Assembly: GCA_910591455.2 (NCBI GenBank)
Contig: OU342804.1
Coordinates: 14,799,133 to 14,863,132, forward strand
Direction: 5' to 3'
DNA: 64,000 bases
DNA from: Pholis gunnellus
Lineage: Eukaryota; Chordata; Actinopteri; Perciformes; Pholidae
Made by a program: the position numbers and the translations under genes. This document shows, in pieces, positions 12,401-27,400 of this stretch. How positions within the stretch are numbered: the stretch's first letter is position 1; every line of letters begins with the position of its first letter. The notes below the pieces were generated by a model. That model was not told the DNA's origin, ran no database searches, and saw nothing but the letters and a program-made list of their open reading frames with translations.

Positions 12401-15400
12401 TGGTTTGTGGATGAGAGGTCACTTCAATATTTCCAAAAAAACTCTTCTGCAAACTTGTCACTATTGTGCCATTGGTTATTGGTTATTTTTCATTCATGCG
12501 AAGTGGCAGAAATAAGTAGTTTAAGTATTGAGTGGCTAAATGCCCAGAGGTCACTTTACCCAACAACTACTCAGTTTACTAGGCCCTATAATGGCAGTCC
12601 ATTTAAGAGATTAACTCAAGGAGCACTGCTAATACATAGGTGTTATTACTTGCCTGAGCGACCATTTGGCTCTCTGTGAAAAGGGTAAGCGATAAGATTT
12701 ACTGCGCGAGATTGTAGTTGAATCAGTGAGAGAACAAACAAAAGAAGGAAAGAAAATGCATCAAAAAGATGTAACATGACCACAAGACACAGCTTCGTAC
12801 TGTAATTTGTAAAAAAAAAAACGTGTGTATTTCTCTCTGGAAAGACCTTGCAGCACTCTAAGCAGTGCCTTAGGGCTGGACTGTAACAAAAGGCTTCGCG
12901 CTCTGATACCGCAGGCAGCGGTTCGTTCTGTAAAAAGTGCTAACAGACGATACTGTTGCCCTTAGCGAGCAGACAGCAGGTCAAACGTGTTACTGATCAC
13001 GGTCCACAATAGAAGGAGGCGCCCTGGATCTGCTGCGCTAGCATCCAGACAAGGATTTCGGAAGGACGCTGTTGTGTTTCAGAGCTCCACACATCAAGCA
13101 CTTCGGCTCAACCAATCTCACACACGTACGTGCAGGCACATGCACACACACACACACGCACACGCACAAGTTTTATCATTATCTTATTTCATCAAAGTAC
13201 CAGATGGTATGCACAGACAGACAGTCATGCTCTTAGACGATGTAGAGCCAATGTATCCACAACACAAAATATTTTTCATTATCTTTCCTCATACTCCCCA
13301 GAATGCACCATGAGCACACTTGAGTATTGGATGAATTAGTTTATTTCCTTTGGGAGACAATTTGACCGTCAGTGCGTTGTCACAACAGTCAGAATGCTGA
13401 CAGAATGGTTTCGTGAATAGAAAACTGAGCCAGAACAGCAGTGAAACAGCTTGCCTCCTGTACCGATCTGTTGATAAAGGGAGTTGGACATACCACTGAG
13501 GCGAGCAGGGAAACCTGAGAAAAATCTAAGTACTTCTTTGATAGTAAGGGAAGAAAGGAGAACCTCAGCAAATCACAGCTCAACATCCAGAGTGCTATAC
13601 CTAAAATAGAGCACAATAAGCTTATGCAAAAAGTGGGTTCCCCTTTGTTGTTGAAGCAACTTGACACCAGCTGAACTCCCGCTGAGCCGTGTGAGCCATC
13701 TCCCATACAGTTAAGGTCATTGTTGTGGGTGGATGTCATGAGAGGAAGGGCCAAGAATGGTGCATTATGTCTTGAACCCATCCTTCTTTCTACAAAAAGA
13801 CAAACTGTGAGAATCACGTTGGCTGCTAAGATGAAAATGTTATTTTAATGTGTTTGTGTAAGCCTCAAAAGTGTGCATGGATCTCGTAGAGGCTCTGACC
13901 TCAGCATAAACTCGTTCAGAGATCATGTGATTCATGAAGCCAAATAAAAAATGCTGAAAACAGTTAAGCCTTAACAGTGTACTTCCCGTCCTGTTTGCTT
14001 TATTTAAAGGCCCAGTGTGTAAGATTTATTGGCATCTATCTAGTGGTGTGTTGCAGATTGCAACCAATTAAAAACCCCTCTGCTCACCCCTCCTTTTCCA
14101 AGCGTGTTGGAGAACTATGGTGGCATAGTAGGGATAGTCTTCTTTAGGATTCTATGCAACTAGGAGCTGCTTCAATCCAGAGAGACAAGTCAGATGAAGA
14201 AAAGATAATTGTTTATTATTAACAGATGATATGTGATGATAAAGTCTTGACAGAGTCTTTGGTGCTTGGACTCTACAGGGAGATTTGTAAACGAGGGGCG
14301 TCTGCCCTGAGCAGCAGCAAGATAAATCTCCCTGTGGAGTCCAGACACTGGTGGTGGCTGATGAGGCTGATGCGTAACAGCAACATGAACGTACTGAAGG
14401 TAAAGAGACAATCATATTTAAAAGAGACAGCAGCAAGATGATACTCTAAGGATGTCATTGTTTCGTTGCGCTATTGGATAGAGGAGACAAGCTGATCTAA
14501 ACAGCTGATATCATGATTGACAGCCCTGAGCAATGAAGTTATGAGTGAGCATTTGTGAGAAGTGAATGGCTGATGTATGAGAAATAAACTATGGGTTTAG
14601 GCATACAAGAGTATGGTCTTCCTGACTGAACTTTGGCTAGAGCTTAATCAATACTCTGCTTTTCTACATGACTAAATAATTGCTTTAAAAAACATATATA
14701 GAATTTTAAAAACAAATACATTCAGAACAGGATTAGAATTTATGTTTAAAATATATCTAAATATTGTTTATAGAGCAGCAACATGTTTACAACAACAAAA
14801 GCCACAATAAAATTCATATATATCTCACTGGAAACAAATGTAAAATGTTAATAAAATAAAAGAGTGAAGTTTATAAAGAATCCCTAGGAAGATATAAATA
14901 CTTTGATTCCCTCTTGTTAATCAAACCTTTGTGGAAAGAAAAGAATAATTTCACATGCAAACTTTTTCCATTTGCAAATTTGCATAAATTGTCCATTGTG
15001 GGACACTCATTCCCACAGAGTTATATCGATTATTTCTACAATGTAAATGCCTGCTGAGAGAAATGTTTTTGTTGCATAATTGCCCACACACTTTAGTTAT
15101 TTTAGCATAGAACCACAGAGAAAATAGACATTTTGACAACAAACCATTTCTATTGCAACCAAACCATCTCAATCTGAGCATCTTTATTTACAATGTAAAT
15201 GCCATTAACAGATGGTCTATTCACGAGCAGTAGTTTTAAGGTGACAATGTTTACTGATTAGAAAATGTATAAAATATTTATCCCTAAAAAGAAATATTTA
15301 TATAAACTCTTTCTTTTTGAAAATCTAAGGCTTTGTTTGGAAAATGTCTCTTTTTATAACTCTACGGCATACTGCATTTTCCATTGTTTAACCTGCAGGC

Positions 15401-18400
15401 ATTCCCAGCCCTCTGCTGTATTCATCTCAGCTATATAACCTCAGCACATGAGATTAAACCACCCACACGAGACCTTTCCGAGTGAATACACACACATGCA
15501 AAAACACAGCTTAGAAGTGTAGCGTTCAATATGAAATTGTGAACCTCATGAAGCTGCTGAAATAAGAAAGTCAGTTTTCCACAGTGTAGTATAACAATAG
15601 TAGTAAATCTCTAAAGAAACCTCTGCTCCAACAGCCTATACACAATAAGCAATTTATTATTTTATCTTCTGCACCTTTTAGGATTGCATGCAAGGTCTTG
15701 CAGTTGGAAATTCAATTTATCTTTATGGGGTTATTGAAAGCCTGGTTACCATATTTACCACATGTAAGTATGCTAATTAAATATTAAATCGTATTTCGCA
15801 AAACAATGATCCACACATTAACCATTATTACAATGAAACAAGCAAAAGCATGCTACATAATTTTTCTTATTTGCTTTCAGTTTGTTTTACTTCGTTTACA
15901 AGCATTGCAAACATTGTGAGTGAAGGTATAGTTATTTAAGATGCTATGATTGCATCAAGTAACAATTATGTGCAATAATCCCAATTACATAAGCATACAG
16001 AGGTGTTGGATTCGATTTACTGCCGTCAATCATAACTCAATGGCCCGATGGTTGGGGAAATCATCAGCTGAATTATGCAGAATTCAGGCTCGGTGCCTCG
16101 ACATTTTGTGTCAAAGACCCAAATTTCACCTTGTGCCAACTTCTTTCATCTCGTTGCACTTTCCCTCTCACCTTCCCGTCAGGCTCACGTCGAACAGAGC
16201 AAAAATACTAAAAGTGCATTTCATGGTCGTGAAAATGCCAATGTGTTGTAGCGATGCCTGTGACATGAAAGATGAATTTCATTTTAACTGCATGACTGAA
16301 TAAATAGAGAGCAGGCTTTGGCACTAAGTCCCTTTGAAGAAATTAACTTTGAGGCGCACAGTAGTGCTGAAGAACTGAAGGCAGATGAGCAAAGAGGGGT
16401 TTAAAATTCAGAAAACAGCATGATTATCGGCTGTGATCTAGCTGTTTCAATGAAAACAGAAGAAATTATTAAATGACAGCTAACAGTGAGGTTGACAACG
16501 ATAGCAAACCTCCTTTCTCTACGACTATTTATGTAAAAGAAAAGTAGTCTTCCTAATTGAAATGTATTACTACAATAGCCGTTAACAATTCCCATTATTA
16601 CTGAGCTGGGAAATGGAAAAAAATGTTGGTAACTTTGATTCAGGTTGAAACCTGGTGGAGACACAGAGTATGAGGCCTTGAACAAGAAAGCTCTGGTGTC
16701 AAAGCTAGTGCCTGCAGCATAAAGAAGCACTAAAAGGCCTCTCTTTCCTCCCGCTGAGCTGTCATCCACATATCCAACCGATGTCTGCTGAAGGGCAGCG
16801 CTCTGAATGTTTAACCTCTTCAACTAGGCTATTGGAGTTTGTCAAATCAACTATTTTAAGATGAAACATGTACTTTCTTCTTTGCAAAGTACCGGATTTA
16901 TTCCCATCATTATCTCTTTGAACAACACACAAACACTAGCAGGTGTTTCCAATTGTTTGAAGTATTCAACAGTGGGAAATGATAGTACATGAAGAGAAGA
17001 AGAGCACCCAAATGACAGTGAGAGAAGAAGTTTTGTCTCTGATTCAAAGTAATGGCAAGCCAGGGCCTTAACAAAAACAGCGGGGTCAGTGCATACAGAG
17101 CACTGGCGATGCAAAGTATAAATTTTCTGCCTAACTGAAGACTCAGATTGATTGATGCTAATTTATGTCACATAATTCCAACCAAACCAAATCCCCCTAA
17201 CAAGGATACAGCCAGCTGTCCTTCATCCAAAGCCTCACGATACAATTACATCCTCCAGTTAAATGGAACCTATCACATTAAAGCCTGTAGTGTCTAAGTG
17301 TTAGCAGGTGCAGGCAGAGCAAATTTTTTAGTACAACATCAACATTCAGTGATTTGAATTGACTGCATAGCACATTCATTTCCAAGATTTGCACCAGGAC
17401 CCTGAGATGAGTTCAGTAGTCTTTTATTGCCTTTCTTTGCGGCTCTAGTCATCCTCCAGCTCTGTCACATTCTGGCATCAGAATAAAACATCTCTGCAAA
17501 CCAGCTCATATAACTAGAAGAAAGTCCAGTCACATCATGTCAATATATTCAGCCTGTTGGACTCCATTAGTGGAAGAGCTTTTGAGGAGCACTCACCATG
17601 TCTGCCTTGCAAAAGTATAAAATTAGCACTAGTTTAGAATTTCATTAAACTTTTTTAAAGAAGTATGTTTGCAGATCTGTGAACCCAGAATGAGTTAAAT
17701 CTGAAAGAGTAATGCTATTCTATTTTCTATGTTTCCATCTAAGATTAACATAAACAATTCTATATACAATCTATTAATCCAGGAAGATTGAACAGAAATA
17801 TGCATACAAAGTACAAGATTGCTTTAAAAAAGGCATGAAAAACTATATAAATGTTTCAGACATGTGTCTGTACTACAGTGGGGTAGCATGCTGATGTAGA
17901 GCTCCAGAGACAATGAACGAGGCCAAACTATTGTAATAATAATAATTGAAAAAAGATCACAAGACATGCAGCAGAAGAGTAACGTTGATGTACACATTAA
18001 GCATATTAAGAGACTTACTTTCATATTGGCAATATTTTTGGCGCCATGATGATATTTTAGTAAATTATTTCCTTTTTAGTGTTTTTGGTTTTGTAATGAA
18101 TCCTAAAAGTGTTACATTTGTTCAAGCTTGTATTGAGTGGTGTGTAGTTCTGCCTTTACCCCGGTCTTGGGACAGCAAAAGATATCGCCCCTCTTCCTTC
18201 ACTAAAACTATTGACTAATTTCACTGAATCACAGCAGCCTCCTATATTCTGTCATGGACAGCAGACTGGGAAACACAATGCTGGAGGCCTTGTAAATGAC
18301 AATTTCAAAGATGGCCTTTGCTGGCTGTGTACACACTCACAGTTGCTCTGCAAAATACCAAGAGGGATGTAAAGGATGCCAGGAAATGAGTTTTGCTGAG

Positions 18401-21400
18401 TCATTAAAATGCAATTCAGTTGCAACACAGTAAGTGTGCCAGAAATAAACACAGATATATTCAGTAGGGTTCAGCTGACTCACTGCAATGCACTGACAAA
18501 TAAAGAAAAGCCTGCATATTACACCTGTCGGTCACGCCAAATACTGTGACTACACATCATCTGCTAATAGATGGTGAGTGTTAGTCCAAATTAAATTAGT
18601 TTTTCCTTCTTTTTGTTACAGGATATCTGCTCTGTCCCATTACTTTTTCCCATAGTAAATGTTACGTTTGCAGCTAATGGCAGGTTTGAAGGTAGAGATG
18701 ACAGTGATGATAAAACTGGTCTGGCCGAATAAGGTTAATAACGTTATTTTTCCCTCTATGTAGTTGTTTACATACAGCCAATCGGTTCGCCTCATTCTGA
18801 ACCATATTTGGTCTCAAACTGGCTGGACATTGGAGAGCCGTGCTGTTTTGCGTGTCATAGTTAAATCAGATTTCGACAGGTCGATTTGCAACCAGAAGCA
18901 AATGTGTCTCTCCCCGTTCCACATAGAAGTGAATGAGTTGTGACACTGACATAACAGCCAGCCTCTTGCTACACAACAAAAGAACCACAGTCAGACTTTG
19001 AACAATAATCCACATTAGCTTTCCTGCTAAGGTCTCCCTCGTATCTAACTTAACTAAATTAAACATGAACACATCTTGTCTTGCACCTTGGCTTGTTGAA
19101 CAAGCCAGAAAATAAACATTTGCCGTGCAATATATAGTTTGCAGGCTAGATACGTTGATTAAAAGATGCACTGATGTTTTTCCACTATATTTTTTGCAGA
19201 AATATGTGCATAGGAAGGTGTTGCCAACAATCCTTTCGGCTGACAAGCAGAGGTGATTGCTTGTTGAAGTGAAAACATCTGCCCAGTCGTAACAATAATT
19301 AGGTAGCTTGGAATATTGCTGAATCTCCTGCCTTTATCTTGCATCATAATTTAACGTAAAGGTTTTCCACTGTGCCCAAAGAGCCAAATTAGGCTGGCAA
19401 GAAGTCTCACATGGACTGCAATATATTTATTTTACCCCAATCACCATGCTACAAGGATAATAAGGATACAACTGTTCTCATTTAGTGACAGTGGAGCTGG
19501 AAAGGCTTCTGGCAGAGAGAGAGAGAAAGAGCGGGAGATAAAGATTGGCTGACATACACAAAGACATACAGATGCAAATGAGCACATACATAAAGTACAC
19601 GGACACTTATGAGGATATATGGGATTAATGAGTAAGCCCTCTGATTCCTGACACTTTCTGGAATTTATTGAGAGATCACAGAAACAAAAAAAACGCTTGA
19701 GGCAGATATTTAGGAGAAAGTTAATTTGTCTATTCTTAAATGAAAAAATAACCCTTTGTTATACATTACCTGCTATTGACATCTTCACAGGTGAGGCAGC
19801 ACCTTCTCCATTAATATAAGTGGCAAAACGTAGTCTGTGACAAGAGTAATGTTGCCGACACACAGCGGCAGAGGGACAATCAGCTGCAGAGCTGCAGATT
19901 CACTGGAGAACAAACCAGGAGTCGTTCTTATTCCTGTCACACAGCCCGCCACTCAACAACACACTCCTCACACATAAACTGCGAGAAAGGAAAAATAGAT
20001 TCCGTGATTCAGATTGTCTATGTTCAGGCCCGACAATGTATCCGACAAGACAGACAACAGGTCAAAGAGGAGATGCTTTCACAAAGCTGCAGCAGCATAC
20101 ATCGAGGTTTTCTGTCTGCTTGACAATTTATGTTGTTTCTTGTATTCCTGATGTTGTAGCTTAGCCTCTTAACCTCGTAACGTTTTCATTTGTCATTGAA
20201 CTGCCAATGACTGACTGACACTTTACTAGACTGCTAGTGTGAAGCTTGATGCTGGAGGTCAGTCTGGCGAGAGCTGCAGGTCATTTGGGGCAGCATATAG
20301 ACACACAATCTCACACAGGGCCAAGCTGGCTCATTTCACAGGGCACTGCCCCAGTGTGAGTTGAGCCTGCTCTGAGGACACATGCCCGGCTAAACCCAGC
20401 AGCATTCGTGCCAGTTTCCTCTTGTAGGGCATTGTAAGCAGCACCGACATGGGCAAACAGCAAAGCACAGGCAACCCCAGCCAACATGATGTCCAACACA
20501 ACCGAGGAGTGAGCAGTCCACTCTCTTGAGTATTGGTCTGAGGCACCAGGAAATGAGAAGGATAAAAAAGCAGAGCATACAGTTTGAAGGGGATTTGCGA
20601 GACAGAGTGATGTTACGATAGGATGTGAATGTGTATTACAAATGGACTAAATGTGGTTCAAGAGGCTTTGACCATTACCAAGCACCATCTGTGCTATATT
20701 ACAATGGTTCCCAACCTTTATGTCCTGTGCACCCCAAAAATGAAGCAGAGAGTGGTTTTTTTTATCTTCTAATGTTATTTTTAATATGCAGTTGAGTTGA
20801 CACTTAAGTATAAAATGGTGCTAAATGGTCATGAGATACCGTTCAATGCTGTACTCAGCATAATTGATGTCAAATGATTACAAATTCACCTCTACTCACT
20901 GCCGGTGGCAACTCTGTGGTATTTCTTGTGGTATAATTACTGAGCATAAAAATGTGATCTGTGCACATCACAGATTTCAAAATCAGTGGCCAAATCAGTT
21001 TGCTTGTAATGATTAGCAGACAGCCAAAGATGGCTGGGTACATAGCATTGTGCTTAACCTGCTATGAATCTCATAAAGTGTCTCAACAGAAGGTGCAGAA
21101 AGGCATCACAGAGGTCTCTAAAAACTAATGTGAAAAGTAAATATCTACAGTGCAAACTTTTCTACGCTGTTGAGTGTTTAATAAAAACCTTGATTCCCAT
21201 CCGTGTGCCTCAATGACGGGAGGAGTTGCAGCTGAGCATGTACCTGGCTAAGGAGGAAGAGTGGTAATCCCATTGGGACGACAGAGATACTTCCAGTACA
21301 AGTCTTTCAATTAATAGCTCCAGTACCTCCGACACTTGCTTCAGTCTTGCTGTGCACTAAGGAGGAGTGGAAGGACACCTTAAATAGCAGGTGACTAGGG

Positions 21401-24400
21401 AGGATACTATCATGTATTACAGAGCCTCTAGTACATAGTTTACATCGCTCGTGGATACATTGCAGACACATTCCAGATATCTCGCATTCTAAATATCTGG
21501 ACCGGTGGCAGAGTCTGTCAGGGAGCTACAGTCAAAGTCACAGGTTGAGAAACCTGGGGTAGGAGTCGCCTGTGACAAAAGGAACTTTACTATACATGTT
21601 TTATTTTCAGAATGGACCAAAGTTGTTGTTGCACCTAGAGGAAACAGGCTGTAAATAGTAACGACGTGTGGAAACCAAGCCGCCCAAAATTAATTTTTCA
21701 ACGCTAGTGGGCATGTTCTAAGGGCCCCATAATCTGAAATCTGCTGTTTTCATCTCAATTGTTTACTCTAAAGTCTAAATGTTTTCGCTTCATGTGCCAC
21801 CGAGCAACTTTCATACTCTAAATCCAGTTCTCTTTACACATCCATGGTGGAAACAGGCTATTATGTGAACATGTGTGTCAATGACATAATCAACAAGAAT
21901 TACTACAAATTCCACGGATTGCTTCAACAACAAAATGCTATCTTGGTATTATGTCATTTACTTTGTCACTTCTCAAGTGTGTTATTGTGACAAAACGTTG
22001 GTTGTAGATCAGACAATACTACTTACCTACAAGTAAATGATCTGGGTGACCCCCTGTCACCGGCCATTCACAGTGTGAAAACCTCAATGACTTCAAGAAT
22101 CCTGATTACAAGATGGCAAGTTGTGTTGGGGAAAATCTAAATGACTAATGATAAGGTGTGCTTAAAAAGCTTGGTTTCCTTAACTTCCTCTGACATTAAG
22201 CGCCACAGTTCTTTAGTCTAGCCGAAAGAACACTCAGCACTGATTGTAATGGTAAATAAAGTTGCAGACGGAGTCAATCTAATGAGTGACCCTTGATATG
22301 GCGTCCTGCTATAGTTAGCGGGCATCCTTTTGTCACTCGGGGAGACAACTGTCTACTGTTCTTAAGTGTCAAGGCCTGCTAAGAGAGACCTCTCGGCAGC
22401 ATATTCTGAAGTAGAAAGATAACAAAGAACTGTGGACCTTCAATGAAGACCAAATGCTCTAGTGAAGTTACAAACCCTTTGTTCTTTTGACGCCATATGT
22501 ATGTGTATTGTGTAGGTGTCACCTCCTGTGACAGAATGCTATATGTACCAGTGTCTCAGAGCCAGATCTCTGAGCAGTCTCGGCACGTTGATGTATGTGT
22601 TCGACCCTGTCTCCTTCTTTGCAAAGAATAAATGTTAACAGATTAATGATTTTCCATCGGTCTTGCGTGAATTTTTCTAACAAGTTGTAAGTGGCAGTAC
22701 AGCGATCTGGAAACTTTGAAATTCTTTTGAAAGTAGTGTGAACTTGTCTTCACACAGCAAACACAATTCCTCTTTATGCACTGCATCAGAGAGGATGACT
22801 GACACATTAAGAAGCTTTGTTAAAGCCAGATGTCCATAGCATCAATGAGTATTCATGTTTCATCTAAAGGAGAACAGAGATTGAGCTGTCGAGCACATGC
22901 ATCCTGTAAACTGGATGCACTAAAACATTCTGTGAGATCCTTAAAGCAGATCTGTTCCTTAGTGATAGTCAGGCTTGTTACACAGTCATCATTGCTCCAC
23001 TGCAGCAATATTGAACAAATGTCACGTGAACAAATTATGTTTGGAAAGAAATAGCTCACCAGACTGGGAGCAAGGCTGTTCATAAAAGCAAAGATTCATT
23101 GAGAGAGAAATTGGGTTTTGAGGGCCGGGTATCATTATTATACTCTATGTTCTGTAAAGAACAGAGCAATTATTGGTCCTTTGAGTTGGTAATTGACTTT
23201 CAGATGCATTCTAAATGTATTTAGCCTGGCTGGCCAGGGAGAGGAGAGCTAGCAAGTCTGACATTTAGAATTTTGCTGCTTTGTCTGTCAAAGCACTTTG
23301 TAAACTCTGTTTTTAAAGGTGCTATATAAGTTATTATTATTATTATTATTTTTATAAAGCCATTTCTGCATGGTGGGAAAGTGGATTAATACTAGCTTCC
23401 AAAAAAGAAAACATCAACACAAGAGCATTGGTCTTATTGCCCTGGCTCTATGGATGGCAATGTCAGTCTGTCTGTCAGTGCACCACTTTGCTCCAGGTTG
23501 AAAGTCTTGAAATATCTCAACATCTACAAGCTGGCACAACATTTGATATATGAAACCAAATGACTTTGGTGATCCTGTAACTTTTCTTATAGTACTACCA
23601 AAGGGGTGGACATGTTTGGATTTTATTGAAATGAAAATGTAGTGGAATTCATGGCAAACCATTAGATCTCGACCAATACATTCATGTGGCAGACATGTGA
23701 AACCCAGGGGGAAAAAAGTCCCAAAAGTCCTCACTGCTGCACATAATGCTTACAGTATTAATTTGAGCACATTGAGGCAACCTGGATGAACATTTTTTAT
23801 GAGCTTCTCTTATTCTCAGCAAGAAAACAAGAAAGATTTAAATAAGGAAATACAACTGAAACTGAACAAAGGAAATAATGCTCCTTGGATGAGAAGTGTG
23901 GCTGGTTAATCACATATAGAACAACCAGTCTTGATCCAGAACTCATGATAAGCACTTTTTATGGTGGTTTAATCCCCATAAGAGCAAATTAACGGTCCGT
24001 CCAAGTATCCAGGTAGGACTGCAGGAAACTGGGGTCAAACATTTCTGCAAAGTCAGAACTAACTGACTAATTAATGAGCACAACAGCTGAGCCATATATA
24101 CAGGAGCGAGTTCAGGGAAAATGTAAATGATAAGTCAGGGGCTCCTGTACGATAGATTCTGTCAAGTAATCAGACAGAGATGCATTTTCTCAGAAAACAA
24201 ACATTTAACCACATCACCTGCAGACATCAGATCCTGTTTCACCAGGGAGCTTCATGAGAAATACTAATTGGACTAAAACCTTCAAGTGTGGATGAAGCGA
24301 TTTGAAGTGCTTTTTATTCACTGCAATGTCACCCATTCAGACGTGTTACTCAAGTGAACAGGAAAGATGACAAAGAAAAGAAAAAAATGTTTAAGTATTT

Positions 24401-27400
24401 TTTTATTTATTTGAAATTTACATCTCCATAAAAATAGAATCTTCGATTAAAATATTAGACAGTCAAATCATCAAAAACTGTATGATGCTTACCAGTTGTA
24501 ATTACACCGCAAATATTTATAACTGCGTGCATAAGATTGATGAAAGCTTTAATATTTTCTATTTCATATGATTTTACAGTGGTTTTCTGATCTTTCCATG
24601 CCAGCCCAAAAATAGGAACTCCAGCGTAAATATTAATCAATTCAATGCATATTAATTTAAGACGATTAACTTTGGGGATTGTTCATTTATGAAGTAATTC
24701 TGGATTCTGACATCATTGCTCATTTATTAATTTTAAAGATGAATGTCTTTGTAAATGAATGTCAAATGACAAACATTTTACTGAATAGTAGCCACCTTAG
24801 TTAACACCATTTGTATGTCCCTTCAAGCTATGGGGAAGTGTTAACGGTTTGCTCCTTTTTCAGGGTGAAATCACACATTTTTCTTAACTCACTGATGCTA
24901 CAAGTATATAGAAGTTAGTCATCATTAATAATGCTGTTTCCTATCATGCCTTCATTACTTTGAAGGAATATGTTTCAGTAAATGCAGTAAAGCAGATGTT
25001 TTCTTTTAGGACATAATACATCGTAAAATTTTATCAACGGTCAAACATCATAACAGATTTTGTTTTTGGCTGATAAAAATCATTTTGGTTAATATATTTC
25101 TGTAATACAGTGCTTGAATCGTATTTCCAGCGATGGTTATTTGATTTTTTTAGTGACATCATTGAGGCACTTATGACATCAATTAGTTGGAAAACATGCC
25201 CAGAGTGCTTTTCGCTAACGGAGATCTATGGCGGGCAGTGCTACTCTGGATTACCATGGTTGGATTGCGATTCATTACTAGTACGGTGGCCCATTAGGGC
25301 AAAACACATACATACACTCCAAATCAAGAAATTATATCCAGACCAAATGACAAAAATATGCACCAAAGGGCAACTGTAAACATATTTGAGTGGCTGTATC
25401 TTACTTGTTCTTACAAGAGGCCTTTAGTTAGTCCTGCGTGTGATTCTGTTTGCACGTTGAGCCCGAATCCCCATTTGGAGTTGTTTTGTTGAATTTTTTT
25501 GTAAAAAAAAATGAAATTGTGCTCATATGGAATTTACTTAATTTTTTACAGAAAACAGTGTAATTATTTCATCCTTTCTTGCCTTTTCTTTCTCTGTGCA
25601 CAATATTTCTCCTCTCACCGTTTCTGCTGCATTATCTTCCACCTTCTGACAATTTAGGAATTTTTAATCCCTCCCCACCTATGACTGACTGTTCTGCAGA
25701 TATATGTGCTGACATCCTATTTCTTATTTTAGCATTGCTCTAAAATGTAGGAAGATAATGTGTAACACCCATCAAAGAAGTGAAAGGAAAAAAAAGGTAT
25801 TTCATATGTATATATATATATATTATGATTCTTTATACCCAGTAAAAAAGTAATGTTGTTAGGTACTGCATTACAGCTGCTGCCAGCCAGGTGAGTCACA
25901 CCTGGAGCTGTCTAACACCCCTCTTTTCACATCTGTCCTCAACCCTCTCCTCTTAGTGAGACCCCAGGGTTTACAGCACGCTGTGCACACATTCATGTTC
26001 AGTACCTGAAGGAGCACAGTCAGAGCGGAGAGAGTTCAGTCAGGCAGCAAGGCCACTCTGACCTCTGCAGAAGCAGGAAGTACATAAGGCCTTCTGGGAT
26101 ACACTGTCCTGTCATCGTCGTCGGTAATGGCAACTTGATGAATGATGCAGTGGGGATTTTTCACCCTTCTTGAAACGTCACTGGCAGAGACGGGGGTTAG
26201 TAAAAGAGAGCGAGCTGAGTTGAAGCTACGCAAATGACAGGCCCGATGCTGTTGGACCTTTTTGTACCGATCACAACCTCATGACATCCTCTGTATGAGC
26301 ACATCACAGACGACTGTAGGTAAGTTGCTTTCGTGTGGCCATCTATCACAGGCATCCACAGGGACCAGTCCACTGTTTAAATTGGGCTAACAGAGACTGT
26401 TAACCCCATTTAAACAGTGCCAAATGTTTTAAGAACTAACCTTCCCCAAGGCAAAAACCAAACTGGGGTAAAGAAGGCTTCAAGTGTAGAAGGCAGTTAC
26501 AGGTATCTGTTTTTTTGTATCACTAATAGTTCCCCTTCAAATTATTATAAAAAGAGTCTAATTTGAGAAGCTGGAACCATTCAATATTTAGCATTTTAGC
26601 CCTGGTGAACGCTGTTCAAAATGCATGAATTTCTTTTAGAACCTCCTTGCAGTATAATGGCTCAAACACACAAATACAGGACGCTTGAGAGAGGGGGCAC
26701 CCAGCCTTCAAACACACATCCTTTACAATTTAAGTTGAATTCAACATAAGAAATCCTAAATGGAAACAGGCTAGCTGCTATCAAAATCTTCATACGTTTG
26801 AACATATGGTCATGCTCTTCTTGTTGAAGAGTTAATAGTGAGGATTTTGGCATGCGCAGCAGTGTGTGTGTGTGACGAGTGTGTGGAGTCACTGTTGGGC
26901 TGCCGCAGAGCTTGGTCAAACACCAGCTTGACGACAGCAGCTGGAGAGTAGTGATGTAATAATCTTGTTGCCATGGAGACCTGTGGTGCCCCAGCATCTC
27001 CAAAAAAATCCAAGGGCGGAGGAAAGTCAGCGGGCCGGCTGGCTGGGACGTGGTACTGCTGTGACAAGATGATACACAGCCGCTAGTGCAGAGACGTCTG
27101 ACTTCACTCACTTCTCATCAAGCTAGTGTGTGCAGCATAAAGTTAACGATAGCTTTTTATGTTGCTGTAATAGAAGTATGATAGAATATACATCGTCATG
27201 ATATTCTTACATATTGGGAGGATCAACACATTAAAAAAACAGGCCTTTTGCTTCATGAAAAAGACACAAGAAGAAGAAGGATTTCCATGTTAGATTCAGA
27301 TGACCTTGACACCTTGACAGGTTTACTCATGTTTTCAAAGCTGTGTTACTTGGGATTGCCCAAATCCTCAGCAAGAGTAGTGCGTAGGTAAATCTCCCAA

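Noticed and set aside
13389..13817. 142-codon minus-strand frame in frmd5 intron 1
   Set aside because: No recognisable domain and no continuity with frmd5 exons, which already join exon 1 to exon 2 in phase.
26662..27111. 149-codon minus-strand frame
   Set aside because: Contains a HTRHTHTLLRM stretch from simple repeat and no family signature.
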